From Nocardioides pinisoli (GTDB lineage: Bacteria > Actinomycetota > Actinomycetes > Propionibacteriales > Nocardioidaceae), in the NCBI RefSeq assembly GCF_024199985.1, contig NZ_JANARS010000011.1, positions 1 to 64,000 of the forward strand: a stretch of 64,000 nucleotides of DNA. Reading direction: 5' to 3'. The notes under the pieces are model-generated. The model saw nothing but the letters and a program-made list of their open reading frames with translations, had not been told where the DNA came from and did no database searches. The first letter of the stretch is position 1, and each line of letters starts with the position of its first letter. Both the position numbers and the translations under genes were made by a program. Positions 16,723-25,395 of the stretch are shown in pieces.

Positions 16723-18525
16723 ATGGAGCAGGTGCGGACAGGGGAGCGCAGGACGCGCGACCTCAGCTGGGGTGACCCGCGAGCGCGGGCGCTGGTGCAC
16801 GCCCTGGCGCGCGACGCCGCCACCCGGACCGGCTTCCGGATCTGCGCCGTCGAGGTGGTCCGGCCCAAGGGCCTGCTCGAGTTCGTCGCGATCCACGGCG
16901 ACCTGGCCAGCGCCGAGGAGCGGCTCGGCACCGCCTCGCGCCTCGCCGACATGCACCTCGTCTTCGCCGAGGGGGAGCAGCACGGCCGCCTCCTCTGGAT
17001 CCCGTTCGAGAACCTCTCCGAGGACATCCTCGAGCGCCTCGACGGCGTCGTCGTGGTCCCTGACGTCCCCGCTCCCAGCGCACCCGGCGAGTGGCACCCC
17101 ATGGACATGCTCGTCGCCCGGATCACCGACGAGCGCGGCGATCTGCGTGCCCTGCTCTACCTCGACGTGCCGACCGGCCTCGCGCGGCCCGACAAGGCCC
17201 GGCTCCTCGCGATCAGCGACGAGCTTGAGACGGTCCTGCTCTCGATCCTCTCGGTGGTGGAGCGCGAGGAGTACGCCGACCACATGCGCGTCATCCGCGC
17301 CACTCGTCGCCTGGCCCGCTCCAACCCGGCCCGCCACGACGTCGACCACCTGGTGCGGGAGGCCCGCTCGACCCTGCTCGGAGCGCTGTCGGTCGACGAG
17401 CTGGAGATCCGGGTCTTCATCGACGAGGGCACCGACACGCGCGACAGCCTGGGCCTCCGGATGGCGCCCGAGGTCCGGCGCGCGCTCGACGAGGCGGCCG
17501 CCCGCGCGTGGACCGACCAGCGCGTGCTGATCATCGAGCCGGGCCACGTCTGGGGCGACCCCGAGCTCGCGACGTACGCCGACTGGTTCACCGCCGCGCT
17601 CGACGCTGCCGGCTTCGAGGCCGTCGTCGTCGCGCCCGTCGGCGTCGACGACGAGGTGCTCGGGATGCTGACCTGTGCGCGCCGCTCCGGGTCGCGCCGC
17701 TGGACCGACGGCGAGGGCGTCGCCGCCCTGGAGCTGGGCCACGACCTCGGACGTGCGATCGCCAACGCCCATGCCACGCAGCGCGAGCGCCGCCTGCTCG
17801 AGGAGCTGCGCGAGCTCGAGGTCGCCCGGCACTGGTTCCTGCGCGAGCTGACCCACGAGATCAACAACCCGATGACGGTCATCGCCGCCAACGCCGAGTT
17901 CCTGACCTGGAGCGAGGACATCACCGCCACCGACCAGCGCCGGGCGCAGGCCATCCTGCGCGCCAGCGAGCGGTTGGACGACCTGCTGCAGGGGCTCTCG
18001 ATGCTGTCGCAGGTCAGCGACCCGCAGCACCCGCCGGCCATGCAGCACGTCGACCTCGTCCGGGTGGTCGAGGAGACGATGTCGGCGATGACCGCCGTGG
18101 CCGAGCGCGCGGGCATCACGCTCCACCTGGTCGGAGAGCTCGACGAGGCCGTCGTCCAGGGCGACGCGCGCGAGATCGCCAGCGCTGTGTCCAACCTGGT
18201 CGACAACGCCGTGAAGTACTCCGACGCCGGTCACGAGGTGTGGATCGGCGTCGAGCGACGGGCCGATGGCGGGCTGTCCTTCGTCTGCACGGACGAGGGC
18301 CTCGGGATCTCGGAGGCCGACCAGGCCAACCTCTTCGCCCCCTTGTTCCGCTCGACCAACGAGCAGGCGCTGATGCGGCCCGGGACCGGTCTCGGCCTCG
18401 GCATCGTGCGGGAGATCATGCAGCGCCACGGCGGCACCATCGAGGTCGAGTCGACCCTCGGTCGCGGCACCCGGGTGCGGCTCCACTTCCGGCCCCTCCT
18501 GCCCCGGGCCGGCTCAGGGTCCTGA
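16723..18525 (+). CDS. Soluble sensor histidine kinase, second of a tandem pair
   Basis: A 600-residue paralogue of the preceding kinase, sharing the N-terminal sensor layout (LEFVAIHGDLASAEERLG aligns with LEFVAIAGDDDARDKMLG), a GAF-like middle, phosphoacceptor LTHEINNPMTV (His378), NLVDNAVKYS, and the G2 box GTGLGLGIV. GGTGGGAGGGCGG precedes the ATG. A -10-like TACGAT about 30 bases upstream suggests its own promoter. No membrane helix is present, so it senses a cytoplasmic signal. The pair probably arose by duplication; whether they form heterodimers is open. Confidence 0.85.
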   Translation: MEQVRTGERRTRDLSWGDPRARALVHALARDAATRTGFRICAVEVVRPKGLLEFVAIHGDLASAEERLGTASRLADMHLVFAEGEQHGRLLWIPFENLSEDILERLDGVVVVPDVPAPSAPGEWHPMDMLVARITDERGDLRALLYLDVPTGLARPDKARLLAISDELETVLLSILSVVEREEYADHMRVIRATRRLARSNPARHDVDHLVREARSTLLGALSVDELEIRVFIDEGTDTRDSLGLRMAPEVRRALDEAAARAWTDQRVLIIEPGHVWGDPELATYADWFTAALDAAGFEAVVVAPVGVDDEVLGMLTCARRSGSRRWTDGEGVAALELGHDLGRAIANAHATQRERRLLEELRELEVARHWFLRELTHEINNPMTVIAANAEFLTWSEDITATDQRRAQAILRASERLDDLLQGLSMLSQVSDPQHPPAMQHVDLVRVVEETMSAMTAVAERAGITLHLVGELDEAVVQGDAREIASAVSNLVDNAVKYSDAGHEVWIGVERRADGGLSFVCTDEGLGISEADQANLFAPLFRSTNEQALMRPGTGLGLGIVREIMQRHGGTIEVESTLGRGTRVRLHFRPLLPRAGSGS

Positions 18526-18528
18526 CAC

Positions 18529-19206
18529 TCAGGCGAGCAGCTCGTTAACCCAGTCGGGGACGAGGCGCGTGGCCGGCCCCCGGCGCGACTCGGCGAAGTC
18601 GCCGGCCCCGGCGCTGGGCTCGAGGTTGAGCTCGAGGGTGGCACCACGGGCCCAGTGGACGAACGCCGCCGCGGGGTAGACCACCCCCGACGTGCCGATC
18701 GACACAAAGAGGTCGCACTCCTCCAGCGCCTCCTCAACGAGATCCATGCCGTAGGGGATCTCGCCGAACCACACGATGTCGGGTCGGAGCTCGGACCCGC
18801 CGCACGCGGGGCAGGCCGGTCCGTCGGCCAGCGGGCCGTGCCAGTCGTGCCGCTCGTCGCAGCGGGTGCACCACGCCGAGCGCAGCCGGCCGTGGATGTG
18901 GTGCACCCGACGCGAGCCCGCCCGCTCGTGGAGGTCGTCGACGTTCTGGGTGACGACCAGCAGGTCGTCGCCGAGCGCGGCCTCGAGGCGTACGAGCGCG
19001 TGGTGGGCCGCGTTGGGCTCGACCTGCGTCAGCGCCGCCCGTCGCGCGTCGTAGAACCGCTGGACGAGGCCGGGGTCGTCGGCGTAGGCCTCCGGGGTGG
19101 CGACCTGCATGGGGTCGTGGCCCTCCCAGAGGCCGCCGGAGTCGCGGAACGTGGTGAGGCCGCTCTCCGCGGAGATCCCGGCACCGGTCAGGACGACGAT
19201 CCGCAT
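18529..19206 (-). CDS. cobB: NAD-dependent protein deacylase, sirtuin class III
   Basis: A 225-residue Sir2 protein: NAD-binding GAGISAESGLTTFRD (residues 8-22), TQNVDDLHERAG (86-97), catalytic His105 in HIHG, and a zinc ribbon with Cys113, Cys116, Cys132 and Cys135. Tyr52 and Arg55 (FYDARRAAL) are the residues that mark desuccinylase/deacylase preference in class III sirtuins. It is convergent with the kinase gene, with only three bases between the stops. TAGGAC six bases before the ATG may be the -10. It removes acyl groups from lysines and consumes NAD. Confidence 0.9.
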   Translation of the reverse strand: MRIVVLTGAGISAESGLTTFRDSGGLWEGHDPMQVATPEAYADDPGLVQRFYDARRAALTQVEPNAAHHALVRLEAALGDDLLVVTQNVDDLHERAGSRRVHHIHGRLRSAWCTRCDERHDWHGPLADGPACPACGGSELRPDIVWFGEIPYGMDLVEEALEECDLFVSIGTSGVVYPAAAFVHWARGATLELNLEPSAGAGDFAESRRGPATRLVPDWVNELLA

Positions 19207-19273
19207 GCCCCAGTCCTACCAGCCCGTCACCCGAAGGGGTGCGCGTCAGGTGGAGGTGGGCTGCGGACTCCGG

Positions 19274-19279
19274 TAGACA
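19274..19279 (+). promoter_or_regulatory. Possible -10 element for the amidohydrolase/MATCAP/ATP-grasp operon
   Basis: TAGACA ends seven bases before the ATG at 19287, in the same position as the -10-like boxes of other genes in this window. The last base departs from TANNNT. Confidence 0.35.
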
Positions 19280-19286
19280 GGCCGCC

Positions 19287-20090
19287 ATGACTGACCTGGG
19301 AGGGACGTCGGACGCTGTCGCGTTCGTCGGCGAGTGGAACGGCCCGGTCGTGGCGACCGCGGTGCACGCGGGGCACGAGCTGCGGCCCGAGATCGCCGAG
19401 GCGATGGTGCTCGACCGGGTCGAACGCTTCCGCGAGGAGGATCCGTTCACCGACCGGCTCGCCGCTGTCGTTCCCGATCATGTGCTCACGTCGCGCTCGC
19501 GCTTCGAGGCCGACCTCAACCGGCCCCGCCGCGAGGCGGTCTACCGCACCCCGGACGACTGCTGGGGCCTCGACGTGTGGCGTGACGGCGAGCTGTCCGA
19601 CGACCTCTTCAAGGGCAGCCTCGAGACCTACGACGCCTTCTACGACGCCCTCGCGCCGCGTCTCGACGCGCTGGCCGAGCGCGGGCCGTTCGTCCTGCTC
19701 GACGTGCACTCCTACAACCACCGGCGCGACGGCGCCGACGAGCCGCCGGCCCCGGCGTCGGAGAACCCCGAGGTCAACGTCGGCACCGGCAGCGTCGAGG
19801 AGGACGTCTTCGGACCACTGGTCGAGCGGTTCATGGGCGACCTGCGCGACGCCTCGCTCGGGTGCGGTCCCATCGACGCGCGGGAGAACGTCGCCTTCGA
19901 GGGCCGCAACCTCGCGTGGTGGGTGCACGACCGCTACCCGCGCGTGGGCTGCGTGCTGGCCCTGGAGTTCAAGAAGACCTTCATGGACGAGTGGACCGGC
20001 GAGCTGCACGCCGACCGCTTCCGCCGCTCCCAGATCGGCCTCGCCGCGGCCCTCCCCGGCCTGCACGACGAGCTCGAGCGCCTGCGGTGA
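19287..20090 (+). CDS. N-formylglutamate amidohydrolase-like enzyme
   Basis: A 267-residue member of the N-formylglutamate amidohydrolase family. Landmarks are ATAVHAGHELRPEI near residue 25, FEADLNRPR near 70, and LLDVHSYNHRRDG near 140, where His and Asp residues are expected to bind a metal. Family members hydrolyse N-acylated amino acids. It is first in a three-gene operon whose stop overlaps the next start (GTGA), followed by a DUF1704 metallopeptidase and an ATP-grasp ligase. No histidine-utilisation genes are nearby, so a role in histidine breakdown is unlikely. Confidence 0.8.
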   Translation: MTDLGGTSDAVAFVGEWNGPVVATAVHAGHELRPEIAEAMVLDRVERFREEDPFTDRLAAVVPDHVLTSRSRFEADLNRPRREAVYRTPDDCWGLDVWRDGELSDDLFKGSLETYDAFYDALAPRLDALAERGPFVLLDVHSYNHRRDGADEPPAPASENPEVNVGTGSVEEDVFGPLVERFMGDLRDASLGCGPIDARENVAFEGRNLAWWVHDRYPRVGCVLALEFKKTFMDEWTGELHADRFRRSQIGLAAALPGLHDELERLR

Positions 20091-21274
20091 CCGACGGCGA
20101 CCCAGCAGGGCCGGGTGCGGAGCTCAGTGCCACCGACCTGGCCGTGGACCACCACCTGTCCCTGCTGGCGCAGAGCTTCCGCTTCCTGCTCGACATCACC
20201 CCCGTCGACGCCGACGACCTGCGCGACGACTTCCTGGAGGGTCGTGCGCCCGAGCCGCCGTTCACCTACCGCGAGCTCGAGACCGACCCCGCCGTCGTAC
20301 GCGCCGAGCTCGACAGCGTCGACCTCGGCACGGTGGAGGACCCCGTCCTCGGCCAGCTGCTGCGAGCCAAGCACCGCGAGATGGAGCTCCAGCTCGACAT
20401 GCTGGAGGCGCGCGACACCGAGGACTTCCTGCCGCTGAGCGTGGAGCTCTACGGCGGGGTGTCGCCGTCCTTGCGCGCCCAGGCGGAGGCGCTGCTCGCC
20501 GGCATCACCCGCACGGAGCCCACCGACGAGCCGCTCGACGCCGAGGCGTTCCTCGAGCTGGCCGAGGCCGAGATCGCGCGCTACCGCGACGAGGACCCCG
20601 ACCTCGACATGCACGCCGAGATCCGCTCGGACGTCAACGGCGTCATGGTCTCCGGCGACGTCTTGCTGATCGGCCCGGAGACCAAGGTGCAGCAGGCGCG
20701 CGCCCAGGCGCTGCTCCACCACGAGGTCGGCACGCACCTCGTCACCCAGGCCAACGGCAGCCACCAGCCGATCAAGGTCCTCGGCGTCGGGCTCGCGGGC
20801 TACGACGAGACGCAGGAAGGTCTGGCGGTCCTCGCCGAGATCGCCTGCGGCGGACTCACCGCCTTCCGCCTGCGCCAGCTCGCCAGCCGTGTCGTCACCG
20901 TGCACCGGCTCGTCGCCGGCGCGACCTTCGCGGAGGCGCACGAGGCGCTCGTCGCCGACGACTTCCCCGCCGGCAGCGCCTGGACGACGGTGATGCGCGT
21001 CTACCGCTCCGGTGGGATGACCAAGGACGCGATCTACCTCCGCGGCCTCGTCGAGCTGCTCGAGCACCTCGGCGCCGGCGGGTCGCTCGACCAGCTCTGG
21101 CTCGGCAAGTTCTCGCTGCGCGACCTGCCCCTGATCGGCGACCTGGAGTCCCGCGGACTGCTCCGGGCGCCCCGGGTCCTGCCCCGATACCTGCACGACC
21201 CGTCCGCGCACGACAACCTCGCCCGCGCGGCCGGCACCGAAGATCTCAGCACACTCCTGGAGGGACACGCATGA
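20087..21274 (+). CDS. DUF1704/MATCAP-like HExxxH metallopeptidase
   Basis: A 395-residue protein of the DUF1704 (QEGLA motif) family. The metal site is visible: HHEVGTH at 211-217 contains HExxxH (His212, Glu213, His217), and TQEGLAVLAE supplies Glu244 as the probable third ligand. The family includes eukaryotic MATCAP, which removes the C-terminal tyrosine of α-tubulin. The bacterial substrate is unknown. GTG 20087 overlaps the amidohydrolase stop, and the gene overlaps the ATP-grasp gene by four bases, so all three are translationally coupled. Some databases call relatives flavohemoglobin expression-modulating proteins, with no clear mechanism. Confidence 0.8.
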   Translation: MTDGDPAGPGAELSATDLAVDHHLSLLAQSFRFLLDITPVDADDLRDDFLEGRAPEPPFTYRELETDPAVVRAELDSVDLGTVEDPVLGQLLRAKHREMELQLDMLEARDTEDFLPLSVELYGGVSPSLRAQAEALLAGITRTEPTDEPLDAEAFLELAEAEIARYRDEDPDLDMHAEIRSDVNGVMVSGDVLLIGPETKVQQARAQALLHHEVGTHLVTQANGSHQPIKVLGVGLAGYDETQEGLAVLAEIACGGLTAFRLRQLASRVVTVHRLVAGATFAEAHEALVADDFPAGSAWTTVMRVYRSGGMTKDAIYLRGLVELLEHLGAGGSLDQLWLGKFSLRDLPLIGDLESRGLLRAPRVLPRYLHDPSAHDNLARAAGTEDLSTLLEGHA

Positions 21275-22311
21275 AGATCGGATTCGTCGTCAACGACATC
21301 GAGACGGAGAAGGCGGAGTACACCACCAACCGTCTCGCCCTGGCCGCCAAGGAGATGGGCCACGAGGCCTGGTACATGGGCATCGGCGACTTCGCCTACG
21401 AGCCCGACGGGTCGCTGAGCACCAAGGCCCGCGCCGGTCACGCCAAGTCGTACCGCTCGCTCGAGCGGCACCTGGCCGACGTGCAGAAGCCCGACGTCGA
21501 GCAGCTCATCGGCATGGACGAGTTCGACGTGGTCATGCTGCGCAACGACCCGGCCGACGACGCCGAGACCGACCCGTGGCGCAACAACGCCGGTGTCGCC
21601 TTCGGCCAGCTGATCGCCTCGAGCGGCGTGCTCGTCGTCAACGACCCCACCAGCCTCGCCAACGCCCTGTCGAAGGCCTACTTCCAGCACTTCCCGGAGA
21701 TCGTGCGGCCGCGCACCCTCATCTCGCGCGACGAGGACATGATCGAGGAGTTCATCACCGACCTCGGCGGCAAGGCCGTGCTCAAGCCGCTCCAGGGCTC
21801 GGGCGGTGCGGGCGTCTTCCTCGTCGACCGCAAGGAGGCGCCCAACCTCAAGCAGATCATCGAGGCCATCTCCCGCGACGGCTACGTCGTCGCCCAGGAG
21901 TACCTCCCCGAGGCGGCCAAGGGCGACGTCCGGATGTTCGTGATGAACGGCGAGCCGCTGGTGGTCGACGGCGAGCACGCCGCGTTCCGCCGTACGCCGT
22001 CGACGAAGGACATCCGCTCCAACATGTCCGCCGGCGGCAAGGCCGAGAAGGTCAAGGTCACCGACGACATGCTGCAGATGGTCGAGGTCGTCCGTCCCAA
22101 GCTGGTCGCCGACGGGATGTTCCTCGTCGGGCTCGACATCGTGGGCGACAAGCTGATGGAGATCAACGTCTTCAGCCCCGGCGGCCTCGGCAGCGCGCAC
22201 GCCCTCTACGAGGTCAACTTCGCGCCCGCGATCATCGGCGAGCTCGAGCGCAAGGTGAACATCCGCAAGCACTACCCCGAGATCGACAACATGAGCCTGG
22301 CGACCAGCTGA
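21271..22311 (+). CDS. Glutathione-synthetase-like ATP-grasp ligase
   Basis: A 346-residue ATP-grasp enzyme with the prokaryotic glutathione synthetase layout: N-terminal Rossmann-like domain (KIGFVVNDIETEKAEYTTN), glycine loop VLKPLQGSGGAGVF (about 170-183), SNMSAGGKAE, and the Mg-binding end GLDIVGDKLMEINVFSPGG. It should join a carboxyl to an amine using ATP. CTGGAGGGA precedes the ATG, which overlaps the peptidase stop. No glutamate-cysteine ligase is present, and actinobacteria normally use mycothiol, so true glutathione synthesis is doubtful. Operon context points to a ligase opposing the MATCAP-like peptidase. Confidence 0.82.
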   Translation: MKIGFVVNDIETEKAEYTTNRLALAAKEMGHEAWYMGIGDFAYEPDGSLSTKARAGHAKSYRSLERHLADVQKPDVEQLIGMDEFDVVMLRNDPADDAETDPWRNNAGVAFGQLIASSGVLVVNDPTSLANALSKAYFQHFPEIVRPRTLISRDEDMIEEFITDLGGKAVLKPLQGSGGAGVFLVDRKEAPNLKQIIEAISRDGYVVAQEYLPEAAKGDVRMFVMNGEPLVVDGEHAAFRRTPSTKDIRSNMSAGGKAEKVKVTDDMLQMVEVVRPKLVADGMFLVGLDIVGDKLMEINVFSPGGLGSAHALYEVNFAPAIIGELERKVNIRKHYPEIDNMSLATS

Positions 22312-22337
22312 GCGGGTCGGGCCGAGCGGGGTCGGGG

Positions 22338-23498
22338 TCACGCGACGCCTGCAGCCGCGCGACGGGCGTACGCCCAGCCCGGGCGCCGCAGCAGGAACGA
22401 CCATCGGTCCTGCCAGGTGTCGGCCGCGGCCACGTCGGCGGCGATGTCGACCCACTCGTGGGTGGCGATGCGCGCGGGGTTGTAGGAGCCGACATTGGCG
22501 GTGAGGCCGTAGACCACCGGCTCGTCCTCCTCCTCGAAGGTGCCGAAGAGGCGGTCCCAGAGGATCAGGATGCTGCCGTGGTTGCGATCGAGGTAGTCGC
22601 GGTTGGACCCGTGGTGCACCCGGTGGTGCGAGGGGGTGTTGAACACCTTCTCCACCCAGCCGAGCCGACGGATCGCCTCGGTGTGGATCCAGAACTGGTA
22701 GATCAGGTTGATGCCGCGCGCCTGCTCGATCAGCGCCGGACGGACGCCCGCCAGCGCGAGCAGTCCGTAGGGGACGGTGAGCGTCACGCCCTCGGCGACC
22801 GGCTGGCGCAGCGCCGTCGAGAGGTTGTAGCGCTCGCTCGAGTGGTGCACGACGTGCACCGCCCACAGCCAGCGGCTCTCGTGGCTGAATCGGTGGTTCC
22901 AGTAGTAGACGAAGTCCCAGCCGAGGACCGCCGCGACCAGCGCCCACCGACCGCCGCCGAGGTCGAGCGGTGAGCGGTCGAAGAGCCGCCTGCCCGAGGT
23001 CAACGCGGCCCACGTCGTCGAGGTGATGAGGGCGGTCGAGGCGACCGCGCTGACCGCGAGCGCGCCGTGCGCCTTGCGCAGCACCGGCGGTGTGCGGTCC
23101 TCACTGACGACGGCCGGGCCCTGGCGGATCTCGGCGAGCTCCTCCTGCACCTCGCGGACCTGCGCCGAGACGGTCTGCGGGTCCGGCAGCGACCCGTCGC
23201 GCAGCCGACGGCGTACGACGTCGCCGACCGTGGTCAGCACGGCGGCCGCCGCGCCCACGGCCAGCAGGGTGCGCCCGTGCCGGCCCACCCCCGGGGTGAC
23301 GGGGTCGAGCAGCCGCTTCGCGACGTAGGGCGCGGCCAGGCTTCCGACGCCCATGCTTAGGCTGGCGACGGTGTCGGCCAGCTGGTAGTCACCGGCGCGG
23401 GTGCCCGGCTCGACCGGGTGCGCCCGCTGCCAGGCGTACTCCGCGGCCATCGCCCCGATGAAGGCGGGGATGGCCGCGACGGTCAGGTCGATCTTCAC
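22338..23498 (-). CDS. Sterol desaturase/fatty acid hydroxylase family protein
   Basis: A 386-residue membrane enzyme with the di-iron histidine boxes of the fatty acid hydroxylase superfamily: HRFSH, HVVHH and HHRVHH, all in the C-terminal half (about residues 205-305). Several hydrophobic helices precede them, together with an N-terminal extension (about 1-150) that has its own helices. Expected chemistry is O2-dependent hydroxylation or desaturation of a lipid. The substrate is not predictable here. It is convergent with the ATP-grasp gene and 18 bases upstream of menB, with which it may share a transcript. Confidence 0.83.
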   Translation of the reverse strand: MKIDLTVAAIPAFIGAMAAEYAWQRAHPVEPGTRAGDYQLADTVASLSMGVGSLAAPYVAKRLLDPVTPGVGRHGRTLLAVGAAAAVLTTVGDVVRRRLRDGSLPDPQTVSAQVREVQEELAEIRQGPAVVSEDRTPPVLRKAHGALAVSAVASTALITSTTWAALTSGRRLFDRSPLDLGGGRWALVAAVLGWDFVYYWNHRFSHESRWLWAVHVVHHSSERYNLSTALRQPVAEGVTLTVPYGLLALAGVRPALIEQARGINLIYQFWIHTEAIRRLGWVEKVFNTPSHHRVHHGSNRDYLDRNHGSILILWDRLFGTFEEEDEPVVYGLTANVGSYNPARIATHEWVDIAADVAAADTWQDRWSFLLRRPGWAYARRAAAGVA

Positions 23499-23516
23499 GC
23501 GGCCATGGTGCCCTGA

Positions 23517-24452
23517 TCAGTAGTACCAGGGGTAGGGCGACCAGTCGGGCTCGCGCTTCTCGAGGAACTGGTCGCGCCCCTCCTGCGCCTCGTCGGTCAT
23601 GTAGGCCAGACGGGTCGTCTCGCCGGCGAACAGCTGCTGACCGACGAGCCCGTCGTCGAGCAGGTTGAAGGAGTACTTCAGCATCCGCTGCGCGGTGGGG
23701 GACTTGCGGTTGATCTTGCGGCCCCACTCCAGGGCCTCGCGCTCGAGGTCGGCGTGGTCCACGACGCGGTTGACCGCGCCCATGCGGTGCATGGTCTCCG
23801 CGTCGTACTCGTCGCCGAGGAAGAAGATCTCGCGGGCGAACTTCTGGCCGACCTGGCGGGCGAGGTAGGCCGAGCCGTAGCCGCCGTCGAAGGAGCCGAC
23901 GTCGGCGTCGGTCTGCTTGAAGCGGGCGTGCTCGCGGCTGGCGAGGGTGAGGTCGGCGACGACGTGCAGGCTGTGCCCGCCGCCGGCCGCCCAGCCGGGG
24001 ACGACGCAGATGACGACCTTGGGCATGAAGCGGATCAGCCGCTGGCACTCGAGGATGTGCAGGCGGGCGAGCCTGGCCTTGTCGATCGGGTTGGGCTCGG
24101 CGCCGGCGTCGGTGTGCCCCTCGGTCTCGTACTGGTAGCCCGCCCGGCCGCGGATGCGCTGGTCGCCCCCGGTGCAGAAGGCCCACTTGCCGTTCTTCGC
24201 GCTCGGCCCGTTGCCGGTGAGGATCACGCAGCCGACGTCGGCCGACGTGCGCGCGTGCTCGAGGGTGCGCAACAGCTCGTCGACCGTGTGCGGGCGGAAC
24301 GCGTTGAGCACGTCGGGGCGATCGAAGGCGATGCGCACCGTGCCGTGCTCCCGGGCCCGGTGGTAGGTCAGGTCGGTGAGGTCGTCGAAGCCGGGCACGA
24401 CGTCCCAGGCCTCGGGGTCGAAGATCTCGCTGACGCCCTCGATCGCACTCAT
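23517..24452 (-). CDS. menB: 1,4-dihydroxy-2-naphthoyl-CoA synthase
   Basis: A 311-residue crotonase-fold enzyme of menaquinone synthesis that closes the second ring of o-succinylbenzoyl-CoA. MenB-specific features include KWAFCTGGDQRIRGRAGYQY (oxyanion and active-site loop, about 105-125), PGWAAGGGHSLHVVADLTLA, SFDGGYGSAYLARQVG (active Asp region) and the C-terminal YPWYY. The ATG at 24452 gives the normal family N-terminus (SEIFDPEAWDVVPGF); the 30-base longer frame adds unrelated residues. Other men genes are not in the window. Confidence 0.93.
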   Translation of the reverse strand: MSAIEGVSEIFDPEAWDVVPGFDDLTDLTYHRAREHGTVRIAFDRPDVLNAFRPHTVDELLRTLEHARTSADVGCVILTGNGPSAKNGKWAFCTGGDQRIRGRAGYQYETEGHTDAGAEPNPIDKARLARLHILECQRLIRFMPKVVICVVPGWAAGGGHSLHVVADLTLASREHARFKQTDADVGSFDGGYGSAYLARQVGQKFAREIFFLGDEYDAETMHRMGAVNRVVDHADLEREALEWGRKINRKSPTAQRMLKYSFNLLDDGLVGQQLFAGETTRLAYMTDEAQEGRDQFLEKREPDWSPYPWYY

Positions 24453-24649
24453 GCACGTACTCGCTTCGCTCCGTGCGCGCATGAGGCACTGGGCACGCTG
24501 CGTTGGATGATTCGTTCGCTGCGCTCACTCATGGCCGGAGGGTAGTTCACCGGGAAACGGTCGTCCGGACCGCCCGTCGACGACCGTTGACCGGTGGACT
24601 ACCCGCAGCGGCGTGGAAGATCACCGGCGGTCGTGGTGTTGTGGCAGGC

Positions 24650-25090
24650 ATGGCACTGACTGGAACGTACGTCCCGAGCAAGGCGGAGTGGGTCCGCAAC
24701 CAGGTGGCCGAGTACGAGGCCAGCGACGGCCGGGAGGCGAACACGCTCCCCGACACGAACTACCCCATCGTCGTGATCACCTCCGTGGGCGCGAAGTCGG
24801 GCAACCTCCGCAAGAACCCGGTGATGCGCGTCGAGCGCGACGGCGCCTACCTCGCGGTCGCGTCGAAGGGTGGCGCTCCCGACAACCCGGAGTGGTACTA
24901 CAACTTCGTCGCGCACCCCGAGGTCGAGCTCCAGGACGGCGCGGAGAAGCACGTCTACACGGCCCGCATCCTCGAGGGCGAGGAGCGGGCCGACTGGTGG
25001 GAGCACGCCGTCGCCACGTGGCCGACGTACGCCTCCTACCAGGAGAAGACCGACCGGGAGATCCCGCTCTTCCTGCTCGAACGCGCCTGA
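24650..25090 (+). CDS. F420-dependent Ddn-type nitroreductase family protein
   Basis: A 146-residue split β-barrel protein of the deazaflavin-dependent nitroreductase (DDN/FDOR-A) family: NYPIVVITSVGAKSGNLRKNPVMRVERDG at about 40-68, then YLAVASKGGAPDNPEWYYNF and a C-terminal YQEKTDREIPLFLLER. Members use reduced F420 to reduce quinones or nitro compounds and often associate with the membrane. The ATG 24650 gives the family's usual length. Regulation is not apparent. It is convergent with the next small gene. Confidence 0.87.
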   Translation: MALTGTYVPSKAEWVRNQVAEYEASDGREANTLPDTNYPIVVITSVGAKSGNLRKNPVMRVERDGAYLAVASKGGAPDNPEWYYNFVAHPEVELQDGAEKHVYTARILEGEERADWWEHAVATWPTYASYQEKTDREIPLFLLERA

Positions 25091-25093
25091 GCC

Positions 25094-25261
25094 TCAGGGC
25101 GAGGTGACCTCGGGCGGGAGGCCGCCCTCCTCGTCCACCACGGCTTCCTCGTCGAGGTCGAGGTGCGCGACCTCCTCCTCGTCCGGGTCGAGGTGCGAGG
25201 GCGCCTCGGGCTCGAAGGCGTCCGTCGACTGTTCGTCGGGTTCGATGTCGCCACTGGTCAT
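25094..25261 (-). CDS. Small very acidic protein of unknown function
   Basis: A 55-residue protein rich in Asp and Glu, with a near repeat HLDPDEEEVAHLDLDEEAV, no hydrophobic segment and no known domain. AAGGGACAG precedes the ATG at 25261. Its stop lies three bases from the convergent Ddn-like gene. Similar short acidic, low-complexity proteins occur in actinobacteria without assigned roles. The ribosome site supports it as real, but a small chance of a spurious frame remains. Confidence 0.5.
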   Translation of the reverse strand: MTSGDIEPDEQSTDAFEPEAPSHLDPDEEEVAHLDLDEEAVVDEEGGLPPEVTSP

Positions 25262-25383
25262 GGTCTGTCCCTTCGTCGAGCAGGTCTCGTCCGCACCTGA
25301 GCGCACCACGCGCGTACGCACCGTGTCCACCGCGCAGGGCGAGGTCGTGCCGTGAAGTCCTTCCCGGGCCGCCGGTTCGGCCT

Positions 25384-25389
25384 CACAAT
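25384..25389 (+). promoter_or_regulatory. -10-like element for the MFS gene
   Basis: CACAAT ends six bases before the GTG at 25396, the same spacing as other probable leaderless genes here. Confidence 0.35.
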
Positions 25390-25395
25390 GACGCC

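Noticed and set aside
15910..18486. An 858-codon frame on the minus strand across both histidine kinases
   Set aside because: Composition is the antisense shadow of kinase genes with clear motifs; no domain or proper start.
24453..24649. Short repeats of the type CGCTTCGCTCC / CGTTCGCTGCGCTC between menB and the Ddn-like gene
   Set aside because: Similar GCTCGCTGCGCTCGC strings occur near 47821, but they are short and imperfect; not enough for a repeat family from this window alone.
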